From Alphaproteobacteria bacterium (GTDB taxonomy: Bacteria > Pseudomonadota > Alphaproteobacteria > SHVP01), in assembly GCA_040216735.1 (NCBI GenBank), contig JAVJOO010000005.1:310001-374000 (forward strand): a DNA stretch of 64,000 nt, in the 5' to 3' direction. Of the stretch, positions 35,721 through 44,345 are shown one piece after another. The translations under genes were made by a program, and so were the position numbers. The first letter of the stretch is position 1. The number at the start of each line of letters is the position of its first letter. The notes below the pieces were generated by a model. The model was not told the origin of the DNA. It worked only from the letters and a program-made list of their open reading frames with translations, and did not search any database.

Positions 35721-36905
35721 TTAACGGGCGCCGGAGGGGAGGCCTAGGGCGAGGCGGCCATAGGGGGGCATGTTGAGATCCCAGTTGACGCCGAACTGGG
35801 TTGCCATCGCATGCAGGTCGCGGAAGGCGCGTTGGACCGGGTTCGAATCGAACAGGCCCTGCGCGCCCATCATGGTGACCAGGCGTTCGCATGACTGGCG
35901 GCACAGCTTCATGATGTAGGCGCGGTTGCGCATGGCGACGGCGCGTTCTTCTTCGGTGAAGGGGTCGAGGGCTTTGCCGCGCGCGTTGAGCATGACGTAC
36001 ATGCTCTCGGCCAGCGCCGCGGCGGCGGCGAGTTCAGCTGCGGATTCGGACACCCGCATTTGCACCGCGGCATTGTCGGCGACCTTGTTGCCGAAGATCG
36101 CGCCGATTCGTTCGCGGGTAATACCGGTGTAGTCGGCAAAAGCGGCCTCGGCGGTGCCAAGGATCGGCCCCAAAAGGCTGGAGCCCGAGAAGGGACGGAA
36201 TTCGGTCTGGTAGATGTAGTGCGCGTTGGCCGCGCTGCCGGGCGGCATTGCCCCGGTAAACCGCGACAGCGGCAACGCCCGGTGTTCGGGCACGAAGGCG
36301 TCGTTGAGGACGATGTCCTTGGTGCCAGTGCCCTTCATGCCGGCGACGTGCCACACATCGTCGATCGAGAAATCGCTGCGCGGGAAAAGGTATTGGCTGG
36401 CTTCCTTGTCGCCCTCCTTACGGCCCGCGACCATGCCCCATTGGGCGTGATCGACGCCCGAGGCAAAGCCCCACGCACCAGAAAGTTTGTAGCCGCCCGC
36501 AACCTTGGTCACCGTGCCGGTCTTTTGCACCGAGCCGGTCGAGATCAAGACGTCGGGCCCGTCAGCCCAGACCTCGTCCTGGGCTTCCTCAGGGAAGCGC
36601 CCGACGTAGCACGTGTGGGCGCCGACCACGGCGGCGATCCAGGCAGTCGAGGGACAGCCGTGGGCGATGGCGCGGCCGATCCGGAAGTGGGTGCCCCAGT
36701 CGAGCTCATACCCGCCGTAACGTTTGGGCTGGTAATACTTCAGGAGCCCCTGTTCGTGGAGCAGCGCCATCGTCGCCTCGGGCACCCGGCGCAGGGCTTC
36801 GGTTTCCGACGCGCGTTCGCGCAATACCGGGATCAGCGCTTCAGCGCGGCTGACAAGATCATCGGCGGTGGGCGTCGTTGTGCCCGAATCTTTGGCAACG
36901 TTCAC
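35721..36905 (-). CDS. acyl-CoA dehydrogenase-like flavoprotein (HsaA/hydroxylase type)
   Basis: The 394 residues match the acyl-CoA dehydrogenase fold, with KTGTVTKVAGGYKLSGAWGFASGVDHAQW and GMKGTGTKDIVLNDAFVP in the flavin-binding middle domain. The shortened acyl-CoA-type pattern and this middle domain fit the flavin-dependent monooxygenase branch (HsaA, IBM-type), which hydroxylates small aromatics with a separate reductase; none is nearby. The GTG start has AGGAG ten bases upstream. Confidence 0.8.
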   Translation of the reverse strand: MNVAKDSGTTTPTADDLVSRAEALIPVLRERASETEALRRVPEATMALLHEQGLLKYYQPKRYGGYELDWGTHFRIGRAIAHGCPSTAWIAAVVGAHTCYVGRFPEEAQDEVWADGPDVLISTGSVQKTGTVTKVAGGYKLSGAWGFASGVDHAQWGMVAGRKEGDKEASQYLFPRSDFSIDDVWHVAGMKGTGTKDIVLNDAFVPEHRALPLSRFTGAMPPGSAANAHYIYQTEFRPFSGSSLLGPILGTAEAAFADYTGITRERIGAIFGNKVADNAAVQMRVSESAAELAAAAALAESMYVMLNARGKALDPFTEEERAVAMRNRAYIMKLCRQSCERLVTMMGAQGLFDSNPVQRAFRDLHAMATQFGVNWDLNMPPYGRLALGLPSGAR

Positions 36906-37228
36906 AGGCGTGCGACTCCTAGCGACACGTGGGTTGGCGAGGTTGCACGACGATAGCCCAACAAGGGGGGATTCGCGCGAGTCTTGCGCGAATCCGCCCA
37001 TTCTGCGCGAGCGACCTCGGGAGGCCCCACCCAATTACTATCTTTGCGGGTATATCTTTTGCCCAAGCGACGACATCCCCGTAGTTCTAACGGGGCAATT
37101 CCCCATATATATTAACGTTTTATTAACCATAACTTTTCATTCAAATTTTATCCATCTGCTCGTAAGGGTTGTGCGCCGCGTCCGAGTCGGTCTAAATTTT
37201 CGTCCGACACAGTGAGAGGGCTTTGGGT

Positions 37229-37732
37229 GTGATCAGACGGGCGTTGTTGGCGGGGTTGACGGGCGGGGTGGCGCTAAGCGCCGCCGCGTTTGCCGGCGAC
37301 TCCGGCGACCTTGCCCTCACCGGGACCGTTGCCCAGCTCCTCGACATCCAAGTGACACCAACAGCGTCGGCGAGCGGCCTCGACCTCGCCACGCAGCAAA
37401 GCGCGCTCAAGGTGGCCGATGTGGTGACGGTGTCCAATACGCCCGGCGGCTACATCGTGACCGTCAGTTCGGCGAATGTCGGGACCGGCAACTGCACCGC
37501 GCCCTGCTTCTTTTCCGAGAGCGCCGAGGACAGCCTCGCCTTCACGCTGGCGGAGGGCACGACGGCCCTCTCGTTCACGGCCGAAACGGCAACCTTCGCC
37601 GAGAGTGCCGAACGCACCGGTGCCGGCGGCGATGCCTATGTGGTCAACCTGTCCTACGACGGAACGACAACCAACCTCGCCACGGCCGCCGATTACAGCG
37701 AAACGCTGACCTTCACCATCGCGCTGAACTAG
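37229..37732 (+). CDS. secreted beta-rich protein, paralogue B
   Basis: The 167-residue protein has a clear signal peptide (IRRALLAGLTGGVALSAAAFA) and then matches the protein at 29854-30435: LTGTVAQLLDIQVTP, LKVADVVTVSNTPGGYIVTV, cysteine pair CTAPCFF, and SETLTFTIALN. GTG 37229 is preferred, because GAGAGGG lies nine bases upstream; TTG 37223 is an alternative. An AT-rich promoter region (about 37090-37200) precedes it. Likely an exported structural or fimbria-like subunit; function unknown. Confidence 0.75.
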   Translation: MIRRALLAGLTGGVALSAAAFAGDSGDLALTGTVAQLLDIQVTPTASASGLDLATQQSALKVADVVTVSNTPGGYIVTVSSANVGTGNCTAPCFFSESAEDSLAFTLAEGTTALSFTAETATFAESAERTGAGGDAYVVNLSYDGTTTNLATAADYSETLTFTIALN

Positions 37733-37761
37733 CGCCCGCCACCATCGCGCTGAATTAGCGC
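37714..37761 (+). repeat. 22-base direct repeat across the stop codon
   Basis: CACCATCGCGCTGAACTAGCGC (37714-37735) recurs at 37740-37761 with one change, C to T. The first copy encodes the last residues and stop of the upstream gene. The second copy, in another frame, is outside it. This looks like a recent short tandem duplication. Confidence 0.8.
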
Positions 37762-37816
37762 TCGCGCGCCTACTCGCCGCGTCGATCCACACCAAACCCG
37801 AACACGCCGATGCGCC

Positions 37817-37847
37817 AAAACAAAACCCCTCCACAAAGGGAGGGGTT
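37817..37847 (-). terminator. Rho-independent terminator for the small membrane gene
   Basis: AACCCCTCC (37824-37832) pairs with GGAGGGGTT (37839-37847). On the minus strand it is followed by TTGTTTT. It lies about 80 bases beyond the stop of the gene at 37928-38113. Confidence 0.7.
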
Positions 37848-37927
37848 CAGTCGGCGTGGGTGCGGGGCGGCGCCCACGCCACGGGATGCCGCCGGGTTCG
37901 GGGCGGCGTCCCGTAGAGAAAAAAGCC

Positions 37928-38113
37928 CTAGGCCGCCTTTTGCAGCGGGGCGTCGTTGGCCGGTGCCGCCTTCGGCACAGCGCGCAACGGCTCGGGGCCG
38001 GACCGGTAGCCGAGCTTACGGCGTTCGCTGACTTCGAGCGTCGCCACCAGCACCGCGAAAATGGCGAAAGCCGCCAAAACCAAACCCATGAAAACCATTT
38101 CAATCCCGCTCAT
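37928..38113 (-). CDS. small single-span membrane protein
   Basis: The 61 residues contain one hydrophobic helix (VFMGLVLAAFAIFAVLVATL) followed by a basic then Ala/Pro-rich tail. AGAGGAGA precedes the ATG. A terminator downstream and a clean ribosome site make a real gene likely. I do not recognise the family. Confidence 0.6.
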   Translation of the reverse strand: MSGIEMVFMGLVLAAFAIFAVLVATLEVSERRKLGYRSGPEPLRAVPKAAPANDAPLQKAA

Positions 38114-38261
38114 CGCTCATTCTCCTCTGCCATCGTGTAACCGAAGCATCGCGCAACGGTCAGGCGCACGAGTTGACATAGGTCAAGTTCCGCTGCGGCA
38201 GGGTGTCGCAGCGTCTGGCTGCGGGTCGGGGAGCGGGCTGAACGCCGAATGTCTTGGCGGA

Positions 38262-40274
38262 CTAAAGGCTGTTGCCGACGGTATGGCCTTCTTGCGTCGC
38301 GACCATTTGGTTGCGGGGCATATAGGCGTCGCCGATGACGTGGACGGCGATGCCGGCGGCCTCAAGGGGGGCCAACAGGTCGAGGTCGGGGGTGCGCGGG
38401 GTGGCGTAGGTGAACAGCGAGACATCGGCGATTTCGCCTTCGTCGCCGTTGATGACGTTGCGATAGACGAACACGCCGTCCTCGAAGCGTTCGTTGGGCG
38501 AAGGTTCGCAAAACGGGATCACCTGAATGCGCGCCTCGTTGAGACGGCGGTGGATGCTTTGCTGGCGCACCACCGGTTCGTCGCGCGCGACCACTTCGCG
38601 CGAGGTGACGATGACAACCTTGTCGAACAGGGTGGCGAGGTACTCGGCCGACGAATAGGTCCCGTCCAGGCTGTCTTCGTCGAAGATGACGGCGGTGCCG
38701 GGCTGCTTGCCGGGATGGGCGAGCAGTTCCTCGACGATGGCGCGCAAATCGAGGATGAACCCTTCCTCCTTGAGAGCGAGCGGGAGGCTCGCCGGCCACG
38801 TCATGGTTGAACCGGTGGCGAGCACCACCGCGTCGGGTTTGGCCGCGATCAATTCGTCGGCACCGATGCGCCAACCCAGCCGGTAGTCGACCCCAGCCTT
38901 CTTGCCGACGACCTGTTGGTAGTCGTAAATCGAGCTCAGCGGATCGCAGGTCGGTATCAGGGCGTTGAGACGGATCTTGCCGCCCAATTCCGATCCGGCG
39001 CTGTAGAGCGTGACGTCGTGGCCGCGTGCCGCCGCCACCCAAGCGGCCTCGAGGCCCGCGACTCCGCCGCCGACGACCGCGACTTTCTTCTTGGTTGGCG
39101 CGGGCTCGGGCCACCAATCGACTTCTTCCTCGAAGCCGACGCGCGGGTTGTTGTCGCATTGCAGCGGCAGTTCTTGATTGATGACGCCCCAACAGTTGTT
39201 GCACGAGACGCATTTGCGGATGTCGTTGTCGCGGTTCTGCGCGGCCTTCAGCCCCCACGCGGGGTCGGTGACGAGGGTGCGGCCGAGCATGACAAGTTCG
39301 CCGATCCCGTCGCGCAGCAAGGCCTCGCCCTGAATCGGTTCGAGGATGCGGCCGACGGCGCCGGTGGGAATGCCGTCTGACGCATCATGCAGGCGTTTGA
39401 TGAGGTCGAAGAACGTGCCGCGCGAGAAATGCATGTCTGGCAGGTGCATTTCGAGCGAGCGATGGTGCGCGCCCTGCACCCAATTCATGAAGTCGACCTC
39501 GCGTTTGGCGGCGAAGTAGCGGGTGAGGCGCTCGGCCTCGTCGGGGTCGATGCCGCCAACAACGTAGTCGTCGCCCGGCAAACGCAACCCGATGATGAAG
39601 TCCGCGCCGCATTCGGCGCGCATCCCCTCGATCGTCTCCTGGACCAGCCGCGCGCGGTTTTCCAGTTCACCGCCGTAGGCATCCTCGCGAACGTTGGAGT
39701 GCGGCGACAGGAATTGATGAAAGATGTGGCCGTGACCGGCCGAAATCTCGACCCCCGAGAAGCCCGCGGTCTTGAGTTTGCGCGCCGACAGGGCGAAGTC
39801 GTCGACCATGGTGCGGATTTCGTCGCGCGACAGCGCATGCGGCACGGTCCACGACAGATCGTCGGCCAGCGCCGAAGGCCCAAAGGCCTGGCGCCGGCGG
39901 CCACCGGGTTTATGGAGCCCGCGGCCGGGGTCTTGGATTTGGGTCAACAGGTGGCTGTCATGGGCGTTGACCGCCGCGGCCCAGCGCTTGAGCCCATCGA
40001 GATTGTCCTGGTCCCACACCCGCACCCGGGTATCGGACGCCTGCCCCCGGCGCACCGCCAGCGGTTCGGCCACAATCATCGCGGCGCCGCCTTCGGCGCG
40101 GTTGGCGTGATAGCGGATCAGGTGGTCGGTGACCTCGCCGTTCTTGGCATAGCGGGTCGACATCGCGGCATGGACGATGCGGTTCTTGAGCCGCTTGCCC
40201 GCTAGTTCGATGGGCGAAAGCAGGCGCGGGTATTCCGGCGCGTCGGTATCGATGTGGCGAGCTGTCTGCAACAT
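38262..40274 (-). CDS. Fe-S flavin oxidoreductase (OYE type), third copy
   Basis: The 670 residues share the layout of the two enzymes at 24-30 kb: FMN barrel (LLSPIELAGKRLKNRIVHAAM), cluster motif, and VAVVGGGVAGLEAAWVAAARGHDVTLYS. The cluster motif here is CVSCNNC...C (C-x2-C-x2-C), one residue shorter between the second and third cysteines than in the others. HGHIFHQFLSPHSNVREDAYGG suggests a different substrate pocket. It is not beside a methyltransferase. Confidence 0.9.
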   Translation of the reverse strand: MLQTARHIDTDAPEYPRLLSPIELAGKRLKNRIVHAAMSTRYAKNGEVTDHLIRYHANRAEGGAAMIVAEPLAVRRGQASDTRVRVWDQDNLDGLKRWAAAVNAHDSHLLTQIQDPGRGLHKPGGRRRQAFGPSALADDLSWTVPHALSRDEIRTMVDDFALSARKLKTAGFSGVEISAGHGHIFHQFLSPHSNVREDAYGGELENRARLVQETIEGMRAECGADFIIGLRLPGDDYVVGGIDPDEAERLTRYFAAKREVDFMNWVQGAHHRSLEMHLPDMHFSRGTFFDLIKRLHDASDGIPTGAVGRILEPIQGEALLRDGIGELVMLGRTLVTDPAWGLKAAQNRDNDIRKCVSCNNCWGVINQELPLQCDNNPRVGFEEEVDWWPEPAPTKKKVAVVGGGVAGLEAAWVAAARGHDVTLYSAGSELGGKIRLNALIPTCDPLSSIYDYQQVVGKKAGVDYRLGWRIGADELIAAKPDAVVLATGSTMTWPASLPLALKEEGFILDLRAIVEELLAHPGKQPGTAVIFDEDSLDGTYSSAEYLATLFDKVVIVTSREVVARDEPVVRQQSIHRRLNEARIQVIPFCEPSPNERFEDGVFVYRNVINGDEGEIADVSLFTYATPRTPDLDLLAPLEAAGIAVHVIGDAYMPRNQMVATQEGHTVGNSL

Positions 40275-40334
40275 GGGGCCGGAGATTACGGGATTGAACG
40301 CGGTTGTGCGAGGGGGTACGGACGGTGCCGGGGG

Positions 40335-40850
40335 CTATACGCCGCGCCCCCGCCCGCCCCGGAAACGGCGTCCACGCCCACCGCCACCGTCCCCGCCGTC
40401 GCGCGCTAAGCAGCGGCGGAAAGCCGGCAGGTGGTTCTCCTGGGAGGCGCGTTGCAGGGCGCGCAGGACGTTTTGAACCGCCGGGTCGTCGACAGCGGCA
40501 AGCAGGCGGTCGTACATCGCGGCGTTGTCGATTTCACCCTGCACCGCGGCCGTGCAGGCTTCTTCCAGCGAAGCCGGGGCGGTCACCCGACCGGGCCAAT
40601 CGTCGAGCGGCGGTGCGACGCCAAATCCGGCGTAGAGATCGAGTAAGGCGCGAACGTGCCGGTCTTCCGCCTCGACGATATTGACGAAGGGACGGACCGG
40701 ACCGAACGTTGCGATGACCTTCCGGTAGGTCGCGCGCGCCTTGTACTCGTCGTCCAGCGCCTCGCCCATCGCGGCCAAGGTGGCGGCGCTGACCGCCGAT
40801 CCGGTTTTGGCTTTCTCACTCATGTTCGAACCGAAACCTAGGGGGCTCAT
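40335..40850 (-). CDS. DUF2202-like ferritin-fold protein
   Basis: The 171-residue helical protein has two ferritin-like metal pairs: EYKARATYRKV...EAEDRHVRALL, and EIDNAAMYDRLL...ENHLPAF. The C-terminal 20 residues are Gly/Arg-rich. ATG 40850 or 40823 may be the start; the first has a weak ribosome site. It is divergent from an encapsulin-type ferritin, so both may handle iron or peroxide. Confidence 0.65.
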   Translation of the reverse strand: MSPLGFGSNMSEKAKTGSAVSAATLAAMGEALDDEYKARATYRKVIATFGPVRPFVNIVEAEDRHVRALLDLYAGFGVAPPLDDWPGRVTAPASLEEACTAAVQGEIDNAAMYDRLLAAVDDPAVQNVLRALQRASQENHLPAFRRCLARDGGDGGGGRGRRFRGGRGRGV

Positions 40851-40920
40851 TCATTCCAGGCACTGACCCGAATCAATTGGAAAGGACCGCCTCACCCCTT
40901 ACGGTGTGGTCGCGCTGAGT

Positions 40921-40941
40921 GTCGCCGAACCCTTTGGCGAC
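40921..40941. promoter_or_regulatory. inverted repeat upstream of the EncFtn-like gene
   Basis: GTCGCC-GAACCCTTT-GGCGAC has perfect six-base arms and lies between the divergent ferritin-like genes. It is a possible operator; no regulator is adjacent. Confidence 0.3.
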
Positions 40942-40964
40942 GGACGTCCAATCCGGAGGAAACG

Positions 40965-41252
40965 ATGGCGAACGAAGGCTACCACGAACCGATCAACGAA
41001 CTGTCGGACAAGACCCGCGACATGCACCGGGCCATCGTCTCTTTGATGGAGGAATTGGAAGCTGTCGATTGGTACAACCAACGCGTCGATGCCTGCAAAG
41101 ACACCGAACTGAAGGCGATCCTCGCGCATAACCGCGACGAAGAAAAAGAGCACGCGGCGATGGTGTTGGAATGGATCCGGCGTCAGGACCCTAGTTTCGA
41201 CAAAGAACTGAAGGACTACCTATTCACCACCAAATCGCTGGCGCACGACTAG
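40965..41252 (+). CDS. encapsulated-ferritin (EncFtn)-like protein
   Basis: The 95 residues correspond to the two-helix core of Rhodospirillum rubrum EncFtn, which oxidises and moves iron into encapsulin shells. Key residues are present: E30, W36, Y37, E60 and H63, in MEELEAVDWYNQR and RDEEKEHAA. The known family member has a longer tail that targets the shell; here the protein ends after KDYLFTTKSLAHD, with no such tail. No encapsulin shell gene is in the window. GGAGGAAA precedes the ATG. Confidence 0.85.
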   Translation: MANEGYHEPINELSDKTRDMHRAIVSLMEELEAVDWYNQRVDACKDTELKAILAHNRDEEKEHAAMVLEWIRRQDPSFDKELKDYLFTTKSLAHD

Positions 41253-41269
41253 TCGCGCGCTTCCACCCG

Positions 41270-41887
41270 TCAGGCGGCGCGTAAAAAACGGTAAAACATA
41301 AACGCCTGGTGCGCGCCGGCTGGCGTTACGTGATCCTCTGCCGCGGTGTCGACAAGCGACAACAGGCCGGCAAAGGCGGCCTCAATCTCCGGCGCGGCGT
41401 AGCGCATCACCGGCAGGCCGCTACAGGTTTGCGGTCCATCGAGGCCGAATGCGGCGACCACGACATGGCCACCCAGGGGGACCGCCCGCCGCAGCGCAGC
41501 GCGGTAAGCCGCACGGTCGCGCTCCTCGGTGAGGAAGTGAAAGACAGCGCGGTCGTGCCACAGGGTGTAGCGCCGCTTTGGGTGCCATTCGGTGACGTCG
41601 GCGTCGATCCAGTCGACCGAATCCTGGAAGCGGCCAAGGCGCTGCTGGGCCAGCGCAATCGCGGCGGACGAAATGTCGAGGACGGTGGTGTCGGTGTAAC
41701 CGGCATCAATCAGCGCGTCGATCAGACGCGAGGCGCCGCCACCGACATCGATCATCGGGGCGTGTTTAGCCACCCCCGTCGCCTTGATCAGCGCGAGGGA
41801 GCGTTCAGGCCGTTCCTGAAACCAACTGACCGTGTCTTCGCCCTTGGTGGCATAGACCTGGTCCCAATGTTCCCGGCGGTTTTGCAT
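41270..41887 (-). CDS. class I SAM methyltransferase
   Basis: The 205 residues contain IDVGGGASRLIDAL (motif I), TVLDISSAAIALAQQRL, WIDADVTEW and LWHDRAVFHFL. It resembles the small thiol/arsenite/tellurite-type methyltransferases that protect against toxic compounds. GGGTGAG precedes ATG 41887. It is divergent from the SulP gene across a palindrome region. Confidence 0.8.
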   Translation of the reverse strand: MQNRREHWDQVYATKGEDTVSWFQERPERSLALIKATGVAKHAPMIDVGGGASRLIDALIDAGYTDTTVLDISSAAIALAQQRLGRFQDSVDWIDADVTEWHPKRRYTLWHDRAVFHFLTEERDRAAYRAALRRAVPLGGHVVVAAFGLDGPQTCSGLPVMRYAAPEIEAAFAGLLSLVDTAAEDHVTPAGAHQAFMFYRFLRAA

Positions 41888-41984
41888 AGGCTCACCCGTC
41901 CCGGTATGTGGGAAACGGCGCGACAGCTTACAAGAAGACGCAGGGCGCGCCCTGCATTGACCCCGGGCCGTCCCGTTCATATAT

Positions 41985-42012
41985 TTGTTATATTAGAATT
42001 GTCTAATATATA
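41985..42012 (+). promoter_or_regulatory. SulP promoter with nine-base palindromic operator
   Basis: TTGTTA (-35, 41985-41990) and TATATA (-10, 42007-42012) are 16 bases apart. Between and overlapping them lies TATATTAGA-ATTG-TCTAATATA (41989-42010), a perfect nine-base inverted repeat. Its placement would block RNA polymerase. ArsR-family sulfur-sensing repressors such as BigR bind AT-rich palindromes of this kind, but the exact protein is not known. Confidence 0.6.
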
Positions 42013-42026
42013 AGAAGGGAGACCGA

Positions 42027-43799
42027 ATGGCACGTGTGCGCGGCGTCCGCCGATTTGTCCCGATTTTGGACTGGCTGCCGCGCTATGCCAAAGCCGACCT
42101 GCCGGGCGATTTAATCGCCGGCGGGATCGTCGCGGTGATGCTGGTCCCCCAAGCGATGGCCTATGCCATGCTGGCTGGCTTACCGCCGCAGATCGGGCTG
42201 TACGCTAGCCTATTGCCGTTGGTCGCCTACGGCGCCCTGGGATCGAGCCGCGCCCTCGCGGTCGGCCCGGTCGCGATCGCCTCGTTGATGACAGCCAGCG
42301 CGCTGGGCGCTATCGCCGAGGCGGGGTCCGCGGACTATGTTGCGGCCGCGCTTGTCCTCGCGGCGTTGAGCGGATTGATCCTACTCGCGATGGGAATTGC
42401 CCGACTCGGCGTCCTCGTGAATTTCTTGAGCCATCCGGTCATTTCTGGCTTTACCAGCGCCGCCGCCCTGGTCATTGCCGTGAGCCAACTCAAGCACTTC
42501 CTCGGCATCGAGGTGGCCCGCGGCGAGGGCTTCGCCGCCGCGATCACCGGCGTGGCCCGCGCGATTCCGCAAACCAATATCGCGACGGCACTACTCGGTG
42601 CAGGCGCTGTGGCTATCTTGGTTCTGTCACGGCGGCCGCTGGCGAAGCTGCTCGGCGGCCTCGGACTATCGCCGGCCATGATCGCTCCGGCGACTAAGAT
42701 GGGGCCGCTGGTCGCGGTCTTTCTAACCGCCCTCGCGGTTTGGAGCCTGGGGCTGGCGGATGCGTTCGGCGTCGCCATCGTCGGCACGATTCCGGCGGGC
42801 CTGCCGCCCGTAGGCGTGCCCCGACTCGATCCGGCGTTGTGGGCGGAACTGTTTCCAGCAGCGCTGCTGATTTCGGCGATCGGCTTTCTCGAAAGCGTTT
42901 CGGTGGCCAAAGCGCTCGCCAGCAAACGCCGCCAGAAGATCGACGCCGATCAGGAACTCTTGGCGCTCGGAACCGCCAATCTCGCCGCCAGCGTGACCGG
43001 CGGCTATCCGGTCGCGGGCGGCTTTGGGCGCTCCAGCGTGAACTTCGCCGCCGGTGCCAATACGCCGCTGGCCTCGCTCATCACGGCGGCGTTGATGGCG
43101 CTGACGTTGCTGTTGTTGACGCCGCTGTTTTTCTACCTGCCGCGAACGGTGTTGGCGGCGATCATCATCGTCGCCGTGCTGGATCTGATCGATGTGCGCA
43201 CCTTTCGCGACGCCTGGCGCTACAACAAGGCCGATGCAGTGTCTCTGGCGGCCACCTTCGTCAGCGTCCTCGCTGCGGGAGTCGAAGCCGGGATCGTGTT
43301 CGGTTTGGCGGTCTCCATCGCCCTCTACCTTTGGCGCACCAGCCGACCGCACCTTGCAGTGGTCGGACGCGTGGGCGACACCGAGCACTTCCGCAATGTC
43401 CGGCGCCATACCGTGCACACGACCCCTGGGGTGCATGTCGTCCGGATCGATGAAAGCCTTTACTTCGCGAATGCCGGCTATCTTGAAGACCAGTTGCTGG
43501 GTGCGGTCGCCGACGACAAGACCATCCAACACGTCGTCCTGGTTTGCAGCGCGGTCAATTTCATCGATGCCAGTGCGCTCGAAACCCTGGAGAGCACGAT
43601 CATAGGGCTGCGCGATGCGGGCGTGACGTTGCATCTTGCCGAGGTGAAAGGACCGGTCGCCGACCGGTTGCAGCGCACCGCCTTTCTCGATCACCTCAAA
43701 CCGGGATCGGTGTTCTTGAGTACGCATGAGGCTATGCGGACGCTGGCCGGTGGACGCGCGCCGTTGGCGGAACCCGGCGCCGACCCCATATGTAAGTGA
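42027..43799 (+). CDS. SulP-family sulfate permease
   Basis: The 590-residue inner-membrane anion transporter begins with the SulP core (LIAGGIVAVMLVPQAMAYAMLAGLPPQIGLYASLLP, about 30-65) of some 10-12 helices and ends with a STAS domain (about 470-575; VVLVCSAVNFIDASALETL). AAGGGAG precedes the ATG. The thioredoxin gene follows 29 bases later on the same strand, which suggests a shared transcript. Substrate could be sulfate, bicarbonate or another oxyanion. Confidence 0.88.
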   Translation: MARVRGVRRFVPILDWLPRYAKADLPGDLIAGGIVAVMLVPQAMAYAMLAGLPPQIGLYASLLPLVAYGALGSSRALAVGPVAIASLMTASALGAIAEAGSADYVAAALVLAALSGLILLAMGIARLGVLVNFLSHPVISGFTSAAALVIAVSQLKHFLGIEVARGEGFAAAITGVARAIPQTNIATALLGAGAVAILVLSRRPLAKLLGGLGLSPAMIAPATKMGPLVAVFLTALAVWSLGLADAFGVAIVGTIPAGLPPVGVPRLDPALWAELFPAALLISAIGFLESVSVAKALASKRRQKIDADQELLALGTANLAASVTGGYPVAGGFGRSSVNFAAGANTPLASLITAALMALTLLLLTPLFFYLPRTVLAAIIIVAVLDLIDVRTFRDAWRYNKADAVSLAATFVSVLAAGVEAGIVFGLAVSIALYLWRTSRPHLAVVGRVGDTEHFRNVRRHTVHTTPGVHVVRIDESLYFANAGYLEDQLLGAVADDKTIQHVVLVCSAVNFIDASALETLESTIIGLRDAGVTLHLAEVKGPVADRLQRTAFLDHLKPGSVFLSTHEAMRTLAGGRAPLAEPGADPICK

Positions 43800-43828
43800 C
43801 GATCCAACGGACTTAGCGAGGTCTGCAG

Positions 43829-44302
43829 ATGCGTGTCGACAACCAAACCAAGACCGCGACCTCCGACGGGGCGCAGCGCATTGTACCCTGCCCGTCCTGT
43901 CACGCCGCCAACCGCGTCCCGGGCGCCAAACCCTATGAACAGGCAAAGTGTGGCAAGTGCGGCGCTAAACTGTTCCAGGGCAAACCGGTCGCATTGAACG
44001 CTTCGTCCTTCGTGCGCCACGCCGACGCGCAGGACATCCCGCTACTGGTCGATTTCTGGGCCGCTTGGTGCGGGCCGTGCAAAATGATGGCGCCTGCGTT
44101 CGAAGCGGCGGCAAAGGATTTGGAGCCGCGAATCCGCCTGGGTAAGGTCGACACCGAAGCCAACCAGGACCTAGCTGCGCGGTACAACATCCGCAGCATC
44201 CCGACGATGGTGTTGTTTCGTGGCGGCAGAGAAATCGCGCGCGTTTCAGGCGCGATGAGCGCACCGCAGATACGCGCCTGGGTGGAAAACCAGGTTGCCT
44301 AA
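43829..44302 (+). CDS. trxC: thioredoxin 2 (TrxC)
   Basis: The 157-residue thioredoxin has an N-terminal zinc ribbon (CPSC 21-24 and CGKC 41-44) and the catalytic WCGPC (80-84), the TrxC layout. It reduces disulfides during oxidative stress. It lies behind SulP under the palindromic promoter. A CGCGGTC/GACCGCG hairpin (44312-44329) follows; it has no T tail. Confidence 0.9.
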   Translation: MRVDNQTKTATSDGAQRIVPCPSCHAANRVPGAKPYEQAKCGKCGAKLFQGKPVALNASSFVRHADAQDIPLLVDFWAAWCGPCKMMAPAFEAAAKDLEPRIRLGKVDTEANQDLAARYNIRSIPTMVLFRGGREIARVSGAMSAPQIRAWVENQVA

Positions 44303-44345
44303 CAGCGCGACCGCGGTCGATTGACCGCGAGCGCCAATCCGATCG

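Noticed and set aside
37880-37913. Large GC hairpin (ACGGGATGCCGCC...) treated as a terminator
   Set aside because: It has no T run after the stem on either strand; the A/T run lies on the wrong side.
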